64,000 bases of DNA from Peptococcaceae bacterium 1198_IL3148 (GCA_036763105.1 JBAIYS010000002.1:274216-338215), one strand, 5' to 3'. Positions 33,564-44,897 are shown, numbered from the stretch's first letter. The notes: a model not told the origin generated them from the sequence alone. Numbers and translations are program-made.

Positions 33564-36524
33564 TTACTCTGCCAATACTTCCTTAATAATCTGAGCCATC
33601 TGTTTGTTGTTTAACTGATCACGGAAATAAACAGTGTATCCATCTTTCGAGAGCATATCAAAGAAAACACGAGCACAATCAATTTTTGCTTTTTCTGTAC
33701 CACGTAAGTCGGATTTATTTTCTACGTCTTTTGTTTCGACTACAATGTTAAGCTCTTTCTCACCGGAAGCCTTTCTTACAACATACATGAAGTCTGGACT
33801 GTACATTCCACCGGTAATAGTTGGTATGGCAATGCTGCTACGTGGAATTTTTCCATATACAATGACTTCTTCGATGTCCGACATAATATTTTTTTGTTCC
33901 AACGGTGAGTCATAAGCGAAAGCATCATATAAATACTTCTCACTTGGAGTTCCCGGAACTATCTTTGTGCCAATACGTCCCTGCGCAATATCTTCACGTG
34001 GAGAACCGTCTGAATAGGTGAGTGCTGTTGCACCAACAGGCGTATTGCTTTTTGCATAATGGAATCGACCTTGCAAATTATTGCTTCTCCAGTCATGAAA
34101 TTGTTGGATAAACATGCTGACAGAATTTTCATTAATACGTTCTGGATTTATAGTTCCATTCCTCTTAACATACTCACACAATGCCTCATGCAATACTTTA
34201 ATTGGAATGTTTGTAGCATTTGTGATCCTCTTAAGAAATTCATTGTAGGGAATAGGTTTGGATACTATATATTGGGCACCTGTATCTGAAACAATCATCA
34301 TCTGTGAGCCATCGCTCTTAACGATATCTCTGGAGCTAGTCATGACAACGTCTGTAAAAACACCGGGTTTTTCCAGCAAAGATAAAACAACTTTAGCCAT
34401 ATCAGCATCCAGATCATCATCATAGAAAAGTAGGTATCGTTGATTGATTGCTTCCCATAATTCGCGTATTTCACTGTAAACAGCTTTGCGGATTTTTACA
34501 GGTCTTGGTTTTGCTACATTTCGGTCTTTTACCTTACCTGAAGACAATCCTGTAGCAAAGTCCGGGTATTCTGCAAAGAAAGCGTCCCTTGTATCGGGTT
34601 TTATATTTAATCGCCTGTCTATGTAATGTTTATCATATAGTGCATCAAAAAGTTCATCTGAAGTCATGCCAAGCTTCTTGGCCACTTGTTCCAATCTTTC
34701 TTCGCTAATAGAAGAAGCTTGTGGAATTTCTCCGTTTATTTGGTCTATTAATCGTTTAGCAAAGTCTGCCTCTGTGAAGTCGACAATATAATTAAGCTGG
34801 AATTCTTCATTGGAGATTCGATTACCATTCTCATCTACAGGCAGTCGTAAACCTCGTCCAACCTCTTGCAGTTTACTGTTTTCACTTCCACTAGAACGAA
34901 GTTTAGCTATCGTAAATACATTAGGGTTATCCCAGCCCTCTTTAAGTGTCCATTTTGAAAATAGAAAACGTAAAGTGTTATAGCTACCGTCTTTATTCTT
35001 GAAAGAGAGAAGGTGTTTTTTTCCATGAAGGATAGTTTCTACTTCTTTTGCTATATCTTCATCCGAATCGCTATTGTCCTGTGAAAAATAGCCTGCATGG
35101 CAAGCAGAAATATCTGCAAGACTTGCTTCCAGATATGCCCGATATTCAGTATCATGCTCACTGAGGGTAGATAGCACCGATTCTATCCGTTCCTTAAGCA
35201 ATCTCTCAAAAGCTTGTAATAGATAAGGGGTTTTACCTTCCTCGTTTGGTCGATATGATGATATATCATCGATAAAAAATAATGCCAATGTCTTGATCTT
35301 GAAATTGCGACCACAGAAGTTTATTTTTTCTGTTTCAAAATGACGCTCAAGGGCAAGACGCATCATCTGCTCTTGATAAGAGGTCATATAGATATCCACA
35401 TCCAATTCCTCACCAGTTGACTTTTGAATACCATTAGAAAACTCAACTGTTGATTTGCCAATAGCATGAACCGTAATTCCCTCGAAAGCTTCATTAATGA
35501 TAGATAGTGAATCTCCAGTTTTAAGAGTAAATGTTTTAGTCGATTCATCACGCTTTTTATACTGAAAGGTAACAGAATCCTTGCTTGTGATGGAAGTGAT
35601 TTTCACCTTTTCTTCACGCTTGGATACCGGTTCAAAATGCTCCTTCGTTACTCCCTTTATCAAATTTTGATTAAAAGATTCACAGGCATTTAAATCATAG
35701 AGCAGGTTTTGGTAGTCTTTTACGGTTATTTTGTTTTTTCCACGTCCACTTGTAGTTTCAGGGAAGGTAGCACCAAAGCGTATAATACACTGTGGTTTTA
35801 TTTCATCAACGATAACCTTAAATGCCTTCTGGTCACGAGAAAATCTGTGTGGCTCATCAATAATAACAACAGGGTTTGTTGCACGAATAGCATCAAGTGG
35901 TCTATAAAAACCTTCTACTCCATAATCATAGTCGTCACGGCTAAGCATACCATTTGATCGGACAACAAGTAGTTGCATATTAACTAATAATACATAAATC
36001 TTCTTCGTGTTCTGGCAAGAACCTTTTACAAAGTCGCTCACAACACTCGGGAAATAAGAGCGCCCCTTTTTCTTGTTTTTTGGCGCTTCTAGTACTCCAA
36101 CCTCAATTTCTGTACCATAGCCACAAACATCGGAAAAATGTCGCTTTACATATTCATCACGCAAAAACTGTGCAGTTCCTGCTTTAATCGCAAGTGAAGG
36201 TACAGCGATAATAAACTTATTAAGTCCGTAACGTTTATGAAGCTCATATATAGTATGAGTATAAACGTAAGTCTTTCCTGTACCGGTTTCCATTTTAATA
36301 TCAATATTCAAGCAGTCATCAATAGGCATACTGCTTCGATATTCTGAAGGTATATTTTTTTGAATTTCTCTAATATTTGCAGCTAGTTTAGGATCAGAAA
36401 GAGAAATGCTTGGATTTTCATAAAATTGTACAGGAGAAGTTATCTGTACCCCATTCAAAGCAGCACTTATTGCATCTACAGCTTTTTGTTGGTGTGGTAA
36501 TCCTCGTTGTAGGATAAGTTCCAT
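33564..36524 (-). CDS. res: Type III restriction enzyme, Res subunit
   Basis: ATP-dependent DNA-translocating nuclease subunit, about 986 residues, the expected size. SF2 helicase motifs: METGTGKTYVYT (I, near residue 80), VVIIDEPHRFS (II, DEPH), FLFSKWTLKEGWDNPNV and VGRGLRLPVDENG (VI). The C-terminal nuclease has PDFMYVV...NIVVETKDVE, a PD-ExK-type ETK. It cuts unmodified DNA with Mod when two recognition sites are properly oriented. The ATG at 36524 follows GGAGGG by 6 bases; the in-frame TTG at 36542 overlaps mod. It lies 14 bases after mod. Confidence 0.93.
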   Translation of the reverse strand: MELILQRGLPHQQKAVDAISAALNGVQITSPVQFYENPSISLSDPKLAANIREIQKNIPSEYRSSMPIDDCLNIDIKMETGTGKTYVYTHTIYELHKRYGLNKFIIAVPSLAIKAGTAQFLRDEYVKRHFSDVCGYGTEIEVGVLEAPKNKKKGRSYFPSVVSDFVKGSCQNTKKIYVLLVNMQLLVVRSNGMLSRDDYDYGVEGFYRPLDAIRATNPVVIIDEPHRFSRDQKAFKVIVDEIKPQCIIRFGATFPETTSGRGKNKITVKDYQNLLYDLNACESFNQNLIKGVTKEHFEPVSKREEKVKITSITSKDSVTFQYKKRDESTKTFTLKTGDSLSIINEAFEGITVHAIGKSTVEFSNGIQKSTGEELDVDIYMTSYQEQMMRLALERHFETEKINFCGRNFKIKTLALFFIDDISSYRPNEEGKTPYLLQAFERLLKERIESVLSTLSEHDTEYRAYLEASLADISACHAGYFSQDNSDSDEDIAKEVETILHGKKHLLSFKNKDGSYNTLRFLFSKWTLKEGWDNPNVFTIAKLRSSGSENSKLQEVGRGLRLPVDENGNRISNEEFQLNYIVDFTEADFAKRLIDQINGEIPQASSISEERLEQVAKKLGMTSDELFDALYDKHYIDRRLNIKPDTRDAFFAEYPDFATGLSSGKVKDRNVAKPRPVKIRKAVYSEIRELWEAINQRYLLFYDDDLDADMAKVVLSLLEKPGVFTDVVMTSSRDIVKSDGSQMMIVSDTGAQYIVSKPIPYNEFLKRITNATNIPIKVLHEALCEYVKRNGTINPERINENSVSMFIQQFHDWRSNNLQGRFHYAKSNTPVGATALTYSDGSPREDIAQGRIGTKIVPGTPSEKYLYDAFAYDSPLEQKNIMSDIEEVIVYGKIPRSSIAIPTITGGMYSPDFMYVVRKASGEKELNIVVETKDVENKSDLRGTEKAKIDCARVFFDMLSKDGYTVYFRDQLNNKQMAQIIKEVLAE

Positions 36525-36538
36525 AACATACCCTCCAA

Positions 36539-38491
36539 TCAATAACGGATATCGAAGTTGATACGCAAGTTTTTCTCTGTATCCTTCAACCGTTTCAAAT
36601 TAATTTTTAAAGCTTCCATTTCCGTCCATGTAAAACTATAACCGAATAACACCACGTTCTCAGGATTAAAGCTGCCGTCAGTTTCATATTTTACTACAAT
36701 GGATTCAATCGCCTTATTAGACAATTCCGGGTCAATTAGGTAAAGATGTTTTCCTATATAATAGCCATTGTATCCAGCAAAATTTAACTCCTCAGCATCT
36801 GCTGTAAGTCCATATCCATCTCTAACAAGCCACGTTGCAAGGACGGTAGGTTTTCCAAAATCACTAAGAATGTCTTTGTCAGCAAATAATTTATTTTCAG
36901 TAGGGTCAAACTTTTCAAGCTTGTCTAGAGTGTTTTGCTCAGGCTCAACCAATGTATAGTGCTTAAAGCCAAGATCCGCTGTTGTATCTGGATAATCTTC
37001 CTTTATTTCAGTTGCTGCACGTCTTATTCGTTCCATGCCAATTTCATCGATAGTTTTATAACCAGCTTTTTCAGCATCACTGTTTGGAAGAACAGGTTCG
37101 GGGATTTGCACCATAATAAACTTCCTACGGCCACTATCCTCAGCATTTAACTGCATTACAGAATGTGCTGTTGTAGCAGATCCTGAAAAAAAGTCAACAA
37201 TTATATCATCCTCATTCATTCCAACTTTAATTAAATCGGAAATTAATGAAAGTGGCTTAGGAAAGGAGAAAATTTTACCTCCCAACAGCTCCTCGACTTC
37301 AGCGGTTCCACGTCTACTGGAATACTTTGTGTCAGATAAAATGCTACGAATTAATTTTTCATTATGACGCATCTTTTGTACTATGCGATATTCGTCTGAA
37401 TTTGTTCGGTAGCCGATAATCTCTTGATTCATATACCTTCTTGCTTTTTCTTTTCCCCATCTCCAAACAAACTGAACATTGTTTCTTAACGACTTCGGTG
37501 GATATATTTCAATAGAATTATCTCTTTCTTCTAATCCAATTTTAAAGAATCCATCCTCACAAGGTTCATCAAGGTATAAATAAAATGGATAAAATAAGTT
37601 AGGACGGTTTCCTTTATGAAAAGCTTCATTACTATTATATAGAGGATGAATATTAAATCCCCCTTTGTCATCTATGTATTTAAAATTCTTATCTGTATCC
37701 GGTAACATGTTAGTTTCTGTTTCTTCATTATTCTTTACATAGAAAAGACAGTATTCATGCATTTTACCTATATGTCCGTAGTCACGTGCATTTGGTGTTG
37801 AATTAATGACAAAATTTCCAACAAAATTTTCTTCGCCAAAAACATCATCACATAGTAATTTTAAGTTATGACATTCATTGTCATCAATACTAATATAGAT
37901 TACACCATTATCTTTAAGTAAATCTCGAGCAAGTAAAAGGCGCGGGTACATAAACATCAACCAAGCAGAATGAGAAGCCGAACCACGTTTTGTTAAGTCT
38001 AAAATACGTTGTGCCTGTTCTTCGCTAATACTTAGTTTTTCCGAAAGTTCTTCCACAGTAAAATTGAACTGGTCATTATACACAAATCCATCTGTTCCAG
38101 TGTTATAAGGTGGATCAATATAAATGCATTTAACTTGACGTGAATAGGACTTCAAGAGATGCTTTAACCCATCAAGATTGTCGCCACTTATGTAGATATT
38201 TTCACTGTTCATATTTTCTGGTTTTGAGTTATGTTCCTCGTCCGGCACAACAACTGTTGTAGTATCAATTGAAGCCAGCAATCGGGCATAGTTTTTACCC
38301 AAAAACTTAAGTTCATAACCCTCTCCCGTTACAGCAATCTTATCACTTAAAAATTCCTTAAACCGCTCAATATCAAAGGACCCATCTGCCTTAAAACATG
38401 AGGGGAAATTTTCTTTTAATACAGCCATTTCTCGACTGTTCGGTGTTGCACTATCATTGGCATTCATAATATCCTTAATCATTGTTATCAT
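36539..38491 (-). CDS. mod: Type III DNA methyltransferase, Mod subunit
   Basis: A 650-residue N6-adenine methyltransferase of the beta group. Catalytic motif IV YIDPPYNTGTDGFVYND lies near residue 125. The AdoMet-binding motif I, VDFFSGSATTAHSVMQL, lies near 435, in the DPPY-first order typical of Mod. The region between about 200 and 420 is the variable target-recognition domain and sets the recognition sequence. The ATG at 38491 has AAAGG 8 bases upstream; an ATG at 38482 is also possible. It overlaps the HTH gene by 17 bp, so expression is coupled to the regulator. Confidence 0.93.
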   Translation of the reverse strand: MITMIKDIMNANDSATPNSREMAVLKENFPSCFKADGSFDIERFKEFLSDKIAVTGEGYELKFLGKNYARLLASIDTTTVVVPDEEHNSKPENMNSENIYISGDNLDGLKHLLKSYSRQVKCIYIDPPYNTGTDGFVYNDQFNFTVEELSEKLSISEEQAQRILDLTKRGSASHSAWLMFMYPRLLLARDLLKDNGVIYISIDDNECHNLKLLCDDVFGEENFVGNFVINSTPNARDYGHIGKMHEYCLFYVKNNEETETNMLPDTDKNFKYIDDKGGFNIHPLYNSNEAFHKGNRPNLFYPFYLYLDEPCEDGFFKIGLEERDNSIEIYPPKSLRNNVQFVWRWGKEKARRYMNQEIIGYRTNSDEYRIVQKMRHNEKLIRSILSDTKYSSRRGTAEVEELLGGKIFSFPKPLSLISDLIKVGMNEDDIIVDFFSGSATTAHSVMQLNAEDSGRRKFIMVQIPEPVLPNSDAEKAGYKTIDEIGMERIRRAATEIKEDYPDTTADLGFKHYTLVEPEQNTLDKLEKFDPTENKLFADKDILSDFGKPTVLATWLVRDGYGLTADAEELNFAGYNGYYIGKHLYLIDPELSNKAIESIVVKYETDGSFNPENVVLFGYSFTWTEMEALKINLKRLKDTEKNLRINFDIRY

Positions 38492-38714
38492 TCACCTTGC
38501 CTTTCTCAATTTTATCAGGTACAAACTCTAAAATATCACAAATGTCACATTCTAAAGCTGTGCATATTTTTTGAAGTATTTCTGTATTTACATTTTCGTT
38601 TCTGCCAAGCTTTGTGATAGTTGCCGAGCTAACACCGGAAAGGCGTTGCAAATCTTTCTTTTTCATATTCTTATCAATTAGCAGCTTCCATAGCTTGTTA
38701 TAATGTATTGCCAT
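38475..38714 (-). CDS. Xre/Cro-type HTH regulator of the R-M operon
   Basis: A 79-residue one-domain DNA-binding protein: MKKKDLQRLSGVSSATITKLGRNENVNTEILQKICTAL is a full Cro/C1 helix-turn-helix. CDICDILEFVP follows, as in small YozG-like regulators. The ATG at 38714 follows GGGAGGTG by 6 bases; the frame extends upstream without need. As first gene of the operon it probably acts as a controller protein that delays or limits restriction until the host DNA is methylated. This is inferred from position. Confidence 0.88.
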   Translation of the reverse strand: MAIHYNKLWKLLIDKNMKKKDLQRLSGVSSATITKLGRNENVNTEILQKICTALECDICDILEFVPDKIEKGKVNDNND

Positions 38715-39330
38715 TTTTTGCACCTCCCACAAATATTAATAATTATATCACAAAAACACGCTATAAACAGTATAAATTTTTAATCTCACATTATTTTTCG
38801 TCTATTTCAATCACAATTTTCTATTTATGCATTTAATCAAAGGGGTTCAAATCAAGACTTTTAGACAAAAAAGTCTGTAAGTCTATTTGTAAAACCAAAG
38901 GCAAAGTTATAACATTAATCTTTCTTAAACTAAATATCACTTCCGCTCAAATTTGAGCAAAAGCATAAGCATTACAGCAGTCTTTACCGGAAAAAAGACA
39001 GGCTGTTTTTTTATTTTAGGGGTTCGAATCAATAGAATTCTTCGCTTATGGATGAGGAAGAAAAAATATTTTTAGAAAAACCTCAACTAATGTGATCTAC
39101 CAAGGCTATAAGGTGAGAGGAAAAAAATCTCCCAATGAAAGCATAGTTTTTCTCTCACTGCTCCTTGACAACTGAATACCCCGAAATGCAAGAGATACTT
39201 CAAGCAGAATATGCCATGACGATAATTCCGAGCGTATTCCTTGAAAGATAACGAGGTTGTGTCAAACAAGGCAAACCCTCTGGAACAGTAGCATTTCGGC
39301 TCATTTTTAACAGGCAAGGAGGTGAAATAA
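38715..39330. other. Gene-free divergent region of the island, with structured leader
   Basis: This 616-bp stretch separates the leftward R-M operon from the rightward module. It contains a 15-bp sequence repeated with one mismatch (38841-38855 and 39018-39032) that looks like a tRNA T-arm. It also contains a leader closed by CCGAAATGC (39181-39189) and GCATTTCGG (39291-39299), a perfect 9-bp long-range stem. No protein-coding frame with a ribosome site was seen. Confidence 0.6.
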
Positions 39331-41655
39331 CTGAATATACAATATGATAACTTGCCACAGGTGCTTAAAGATAAGCCACAGTTTTGCTGCTGGAAATATG
39401 AAGAACGAAGTGGTAGAAAAACCAAAGTTCCATATAACCCAGTAACAGGTAAAAGGGCAAAAGCAGATCAGCGGAGTACATTTTTAGATTTTAGTTCGGC
39501 GGTAGCTGCTATAAGTGATTATGACGGTATCGGATTTTTGGTAGGTAATGACATTTGCGTTATCGACTTAGATGATTGCTTTGATAGCAGCGGTAAGCTT
39601 AAGCCTATTGCCCAAAGTATTGTAGAGGCTTTTAGTGGTTGCTATATGGAACACAGTCCATCTGGAAAAGGGCTGCATATTTTCTTTAAGGCCACTGGCT
39701 ATAACTTTGACAAAACAAAATACTATATCAATAACAGAAAGCTGGGAGTTGAGGTCTATGTGGCTGGAGCTATTAATCGCTTTGTTACCGTAACGGGAAA
39801 TATGTTTGCAGATGGAGAGATAGCGGAGAAATCGAATGAGCTTCAGATGATACTAGACAAGTATATGCTACGTTCTACCCCTGTGAAGCAACTTCAGGAT
39901 ACAGAAAGTCAATCCTATCTGTCTGACAAGTCTGTTATTGAGAAGGCATTAAAATCAGCAAATGGAGAAAAATTCAAAGCATTATGGCAAGGAGATACGT
40001 CTGGTTATGCTTCTGCAAGTGAAGCTGATTTGGCACTTTGCGGTATGCTGGCATTTTGGTGTGGCAGGGATATTGGACAGATGGACAGACTTTTCCGGCA
40101 GAGCGGCCTAATGCGAGATAAATGGAATAGACCACAGTCCGGCAGTACTTATGGAATGATAACCATAGTAAAAGCAATTGCAAATGCTACTGAAATATAC
40201 AAGCCAGGTGGTAAGCGTTCATCAGCTGCAGAAGATTTTGGTGAATGTTCCCTTGCTGACTTTAAGCCTGAGAGTAACGGTCGCTACCCTTGGACGGATA
40301 TTGGGGCAAGCAGGCTGTTTGCTGATTATTATAAATCTTTTGCCCGCTTTGTTCCTGAAAGGAAGATGTGGTTTTGCTATGAGAATGGCATTTGGATTCC
40401 TGATATCGGTAATCTAAAAGTAATGGAAATGTGTAAATCATTGGCTAATCAACTGCTAACCTATGCTTTGACTATTCAGGATGAACATCAAAGAAAGGCA
40501 TACATTGACTATTGCCGAAAGTGGCAGTCAAGAAGATACAGGGAAACGGTGCTTAAGGATGCACAGAGCGTATATCCCATATCAATGGCTGAATTTGACC
40601 AAGACCCACTTATGCTCAACTGTGCCAATGGCACATTGTTTTTAATGTCTATGGATTTTCGTCCCCACAACAGCGAGGACAGGCTTACAAAGATATCTGG
40701 TGTTAAGTATGATCCAGAAGCAAAAAGTGAGCGATGGGATAGATTTATTCATGAGATTATGAGCGGAGATGAGGAAAAGGCAAAATTCCTCCAAAAGGCC
40801 TTTGGCTACAGTATCAGCGGAGACACTCGGTATGAATGCCTGTTTGTTCTCTATGGTGCTACAACTCGAAATGGTAAAGGTACGCTATGTGAGAGCATTC
40901 TTAAGGTATTAGGCAGTTATGGCTGTACCGCAAGGCCAGAGACTATCAGTCTGAAAAAGAACAATAACAGTTCAAGTCCAAGTGAAGATATTGCCCGGCT
41001 TGCAGGAGTACGCTTTGTGAATATCTCCGAACCTAGCAGAGGACTTGTCTTAAATGCTGCACAGGTAAAAAGCATGACGGGTGGTGACACCATTAACGCA
41101 AGGTTTCTACATGAGAATTCTTTTGACTTTTCGCCAAAGTTTAAGCTGTATATCAACACCAATTATCTGCCCGTTATTACGGATATGACGCTGTTTTCTA
41201 GTGGCAGAGTGGTGATTATTCCTTTTGAACGACACTTCGATGAAAGCGAGCAGGATAAAAACCTAAAACGTGAATTCGCCAAACCGAAGAATCAGAGTGC
41301 TATCCTCAACTGGCTAATTGAAGGCTATCAGTTGTTAAAGAAGGAAGGCTTGACTTTACCTGATTCTGTTAAGACAGCAACGGAGGCTTATAAACGTGAC
41401 AGCGATAAAATAGCATTATTTTTCGAGGATGCCTTGGAGGAAAGTCCTAACAGTGAGGTGCGGACATCCGAAGTGTATGCCCGGTATCAGCGGTGGTGTA
41501 GTGCCAATGGATGTTATTCGGAGAATGCAAGAAACTTTAAACAAGCATTAACAGCTATTGCCCGTGTAGAACGGAAACGACCACGTTCTGGTGGTGGAAT
41601 GACCACAATGCTTATCGGATATAAGCTGACTGAAGAAGAATTTCTTCTTATTTAA
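39331..41655 (+). CDS. AEP primase-SF3 helicase fusion (D5/P4-type replication protein)
   Basis: A replication initiator of about 774 residues. The N-terminal archaeo-eukaryotic primase domain shows VIDLDDCFD (DxD), HSPSGKGLHIFF (SxH) and NRFVTVTG. The C-terminal SF3 helicase has GATTRNGKGT (Walker A), VRFVNISEPS (B) and KLYINTNYLP (C). Such proteins replicate phages, satellites (P4 alpha) and plasmids. AAGGAGGTG at 39316-39324 is placed for a CTG codon at 39331 (MNIQYDNLPQ...); the first TTG, 39352, is 27 bases away from it. I therefore favour the unusual CTG start. The downstream repeat region may be its origin. Confidence 0.9.
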   Translation: MNIQYDNLPQVLKDKPQFCCWKYEERSGRKTKVPYNPVTGKRAKADQRSTFLDFSSAVAAISDYDGIGFLVGNDICVIDLDDCFDSSGKLKPIAQSIVEAFSGCYMEHSPSGKGLHIFFKATGYNFDKTKYYINNRKLGVEVYVAGAINRFVTVTGNMFADGEIAEKSNELQMILDKYMLRSTPVKQLQDTESQSYLSDKSVIEKALKSANGEKFKALWQGDTSGYASASEADLALCGMLAFWCGRDIGQMDRLFRQSGLMRDKWNRPQSGSTYGMITIVKAIANATEIYKPGGKRSSAAEDFGECSLADFKPESNGRYPWTDIGASRLFADYYKSFARFVPERKMWFCYENGIWIPDIGNLKVMEMCKSLANQLLTYALTIQDEHQRKAYIDYCRKWQSRRYRETVLKDAQSVYPISMAEFDQDPLMLNCANGTLFLMSMDFRPHNSEDRLTKISGVKYDPEAKSERWDRFIHEIMSGDEEKAKFLQKAFGYSISGDTRYECLFVLYGATTRNGKGTLCESILKVLGSYGCTARPETISLKKNNNSSSPSEDIARLAGVRFVNISEPSRGLVLNAAQVKSMTGGDTINARFLHENSFDFSPKFKLYINTNYLPVITDMTLFSSGRVVIIPFERHFDESEQDKNLKREFAKPKNQSAILNWLIEGYQLLKKEGLTLPDSVKTATEAYKRDSDKIALFFEDALEESPNSEVRTSEVYARYQRWCSANGCYSENARNFKQALTAIARVERKRPRSGGGMTTMLIGYKLTEEEFLLI

Positions 41656-41926
41656 ACACAGTGTAGCAGCTTGTAGCAAGAAAAACAGGTTATATAAAAA
41701 ATCGCTCTCGTATAGAGAGTTTAGTTTTTACCTGCTACATCTTGCTACAAAGCTTAAAACCACTAAAACACTGGATACAACTCCATGTGTTAATACCTGC
41801 CCCTAGGGGAGGTCAAATCTCCACACCTTTACATCTGGACAACGGGCGTGGGGCAACGCGTAAAAAAACGCAGTTTCAAACGGGGTATATACCCCACATT
41901 TAATAGAATTTAGGAGGTAAACGATT
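41656..41926 (+). other. Repeat-rich gap, candidate replication origin
   Basis: TGTAGCA occurs at 41662 and 41672 and, inverted (TGCTACA), at 41733 and 41743. The two pairs flank a small CTCTC-GTATA-GAGAG hairpin (41705-41719). Such symmetric iterons directly after a primase-helicase gene suit an origin. The rest (41800-41900) is GC-richer, non-coding, and resembles leader sequence found ahead of phage packaging genes, but no terminase frame remains. Confidence 0.45.
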
Positions 41927-42826
41927 ATGGCAACATCAACAACTTATAATAGAGCGTTTTGGAATGTTATGAAAGGAAAAGAAGAAAATAATCAAAATCT
42001 AAGCGAGGGCTTTGATAATGCAGGAGCTTATGTCGCACCAGATGAGTTCAGAGAAGGCTTTAACACTGCTTTGGCAAAGGAGAATATATTCCGCAGATTT
42101 GCCACTGTTATCAATCTATCTTCTGCAGAAGGTAAAATTCAAGCGGTATCCTCAACGGGTACAGCAGATTGGGTTGAAGACGGAGATCCAATCCCCGAAA
42201 GTGCCGATACATTTACACAGTTTCTGGTGAAATCATACAAGCTGGCATCTCTTATCAAGCTAAACCGCTCATTCGTCACCGATATGAACTTTAATCTAGA
42301 AAAATATCTGATGGGTGATTTTGCGAAGCGTTTTGGCAAGGCTGAGGAAAATGCATTGCTTAATGGAAATGGCACAACTCAGCCAACAGGTATCCTTACG
42401 GCAGACGCAGATGTAACTACAGCAGACAATAGTACCATCTCTTTTGATGAGATCATCTCTCTGTATTTTTCATTAAAAGATGAATACCGAAATAACGCTG
42501 TGTTTATCATGCATGATAATACAGCCATGCTTCTTAGAACCCTTAAAGATACAAGCGGTAGTTATCTGTGGAATTCTTCGGATAACACCATCTTCGGAAA
42601 ACCTGTAGTTACCTCTCCATATATGCCTACAGTATCAGCAGGAGCAAAAAGCATTGTATTTGGAGATTTATCATACTACTGGCTGATTGAACGTCAACCA
42701 ATAACGATAAAAAAATTAAGTGAGTTATATGCATTGCAGGGGCAAATCGGATTTTCTGCTTACGAAAGATTGGATGGCAAGCTAATTCAACCAGATGCTC
42801 TGAAAATATTACAAATAAAAGCTTAA
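41927..42826 (+). CDS. HK97-fold phage major capsid protein (solitary)
   Basis: A 299-residue protein of the phage_capsid family. Recognisable elements in order are NAGAYVAPDEFREGF (N-terminal arm), GTADWVEDGDPIPESADTF (E-loop region), SYKLASLIKLNRSFVTDMNFNLEKYLMGDFAKRFGKAEENALLNGNGTTQPTGIL (in parts, the P-domain spine helix region) and KPVVTSPYMPT. It starts near the mature HK97 N-terminus and lacks the scaffolding delta domain of about 100 residues. No protease, portal or terminase gene accompanies it. The ATG follows AGGAGGT. It could form a small shell, interfere with a helper phage, or be a remnant under selection. Confidence 0.9.
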   Translation: MATSTTYNRAFWNVMKGKEENNQNLSEGFDNAGAYVAPDEFREGFNTALAKENIFRRFATVINLSSAEGKIQAVSSTGTADWVEDGDPIPESADTFTQFLVKSYKLASLIKLNRSFVTDMNFNLEKYLMGDFAKRFGKAEENALLNGNGTTQPTGILTADADVTTADNSTISFDEIISLYFSLKDEYRNNAVFIMHDNTAMLLRTLKDTSGSYLWNSSDNTIFGKPVVTSPYMPTVSAGAKSIVFGDLSYYWLIERQPITIKKLSELYALQGQIGFSAYERLDGKLIQPDALKILQIKA

Positions 42827-42901
42827 ATAATGGATTAGGTACTGGGTCATCAATTCGGCTCAGTGCCAGTTCCTTCAAAACATCGGACAGGAGGTCACGA
42901 T

Positions 42902-43105
42902 ATGGAAAATCAAAGTAACAGCCGCACAACCAAATCCGATATCGGAGGTACGGTCTATGTGGTGGAATCACGAGTAAGCGATTCAGCAAAGGAAAGTGCA
43001 TATTCCAAGCTGAAACGACTGATTACAGTCAACGCAAAAAGCCTTTCAAAGTTATCTGATAGTTCATATAAACCCACGGAAATCAACTCGACTTCTTCAA
43101 GGTAG
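42902..43105 (+). CDS. TnpW-like small transposon-encoded protein
   Basis: A 67-residue protein with the core IGGTVYVVESRVSDSAKES followed by YSKLKRLI. This matches the pattern of small TnpW-type proteins found ahead of serine recombinases in Tn4451-like clostridial elements. The ATG at 42902 follows GGAGGT by 6 bases; an upstream ATG at 42863 lacks a site. Its function is unknown; a role in recombinase control or excision is only suggested by its constant position. Confidence 0.7.
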   Translation: MENQSNSRTTKSDIGGTVYVVESRVSDSAKESAYSKLKRLITVNAKSLSKLSDSSYKPTEINSTSSR

Positions 43106-44815
<1,710 letters not shown>

Positions 44816-44824
44816 ACGAAAAAA

Positions 44825-44862
44825 CGGCATAGCCGAATATCAACGACTATGCCGAATTTTTT
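44825..44862 (+). terminator. Terminator after the recombinase
   Basis: Stem CGGCATAG (44825-44832) with CTATGCCG (44847-44854), followed by AATTTTTT. It lies just inside the right end of the island. Confidence 0.8.
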
Positions 44863-44897
44863 AGGAATTATAAATCCCTATCTGACCGCTCCTAATA

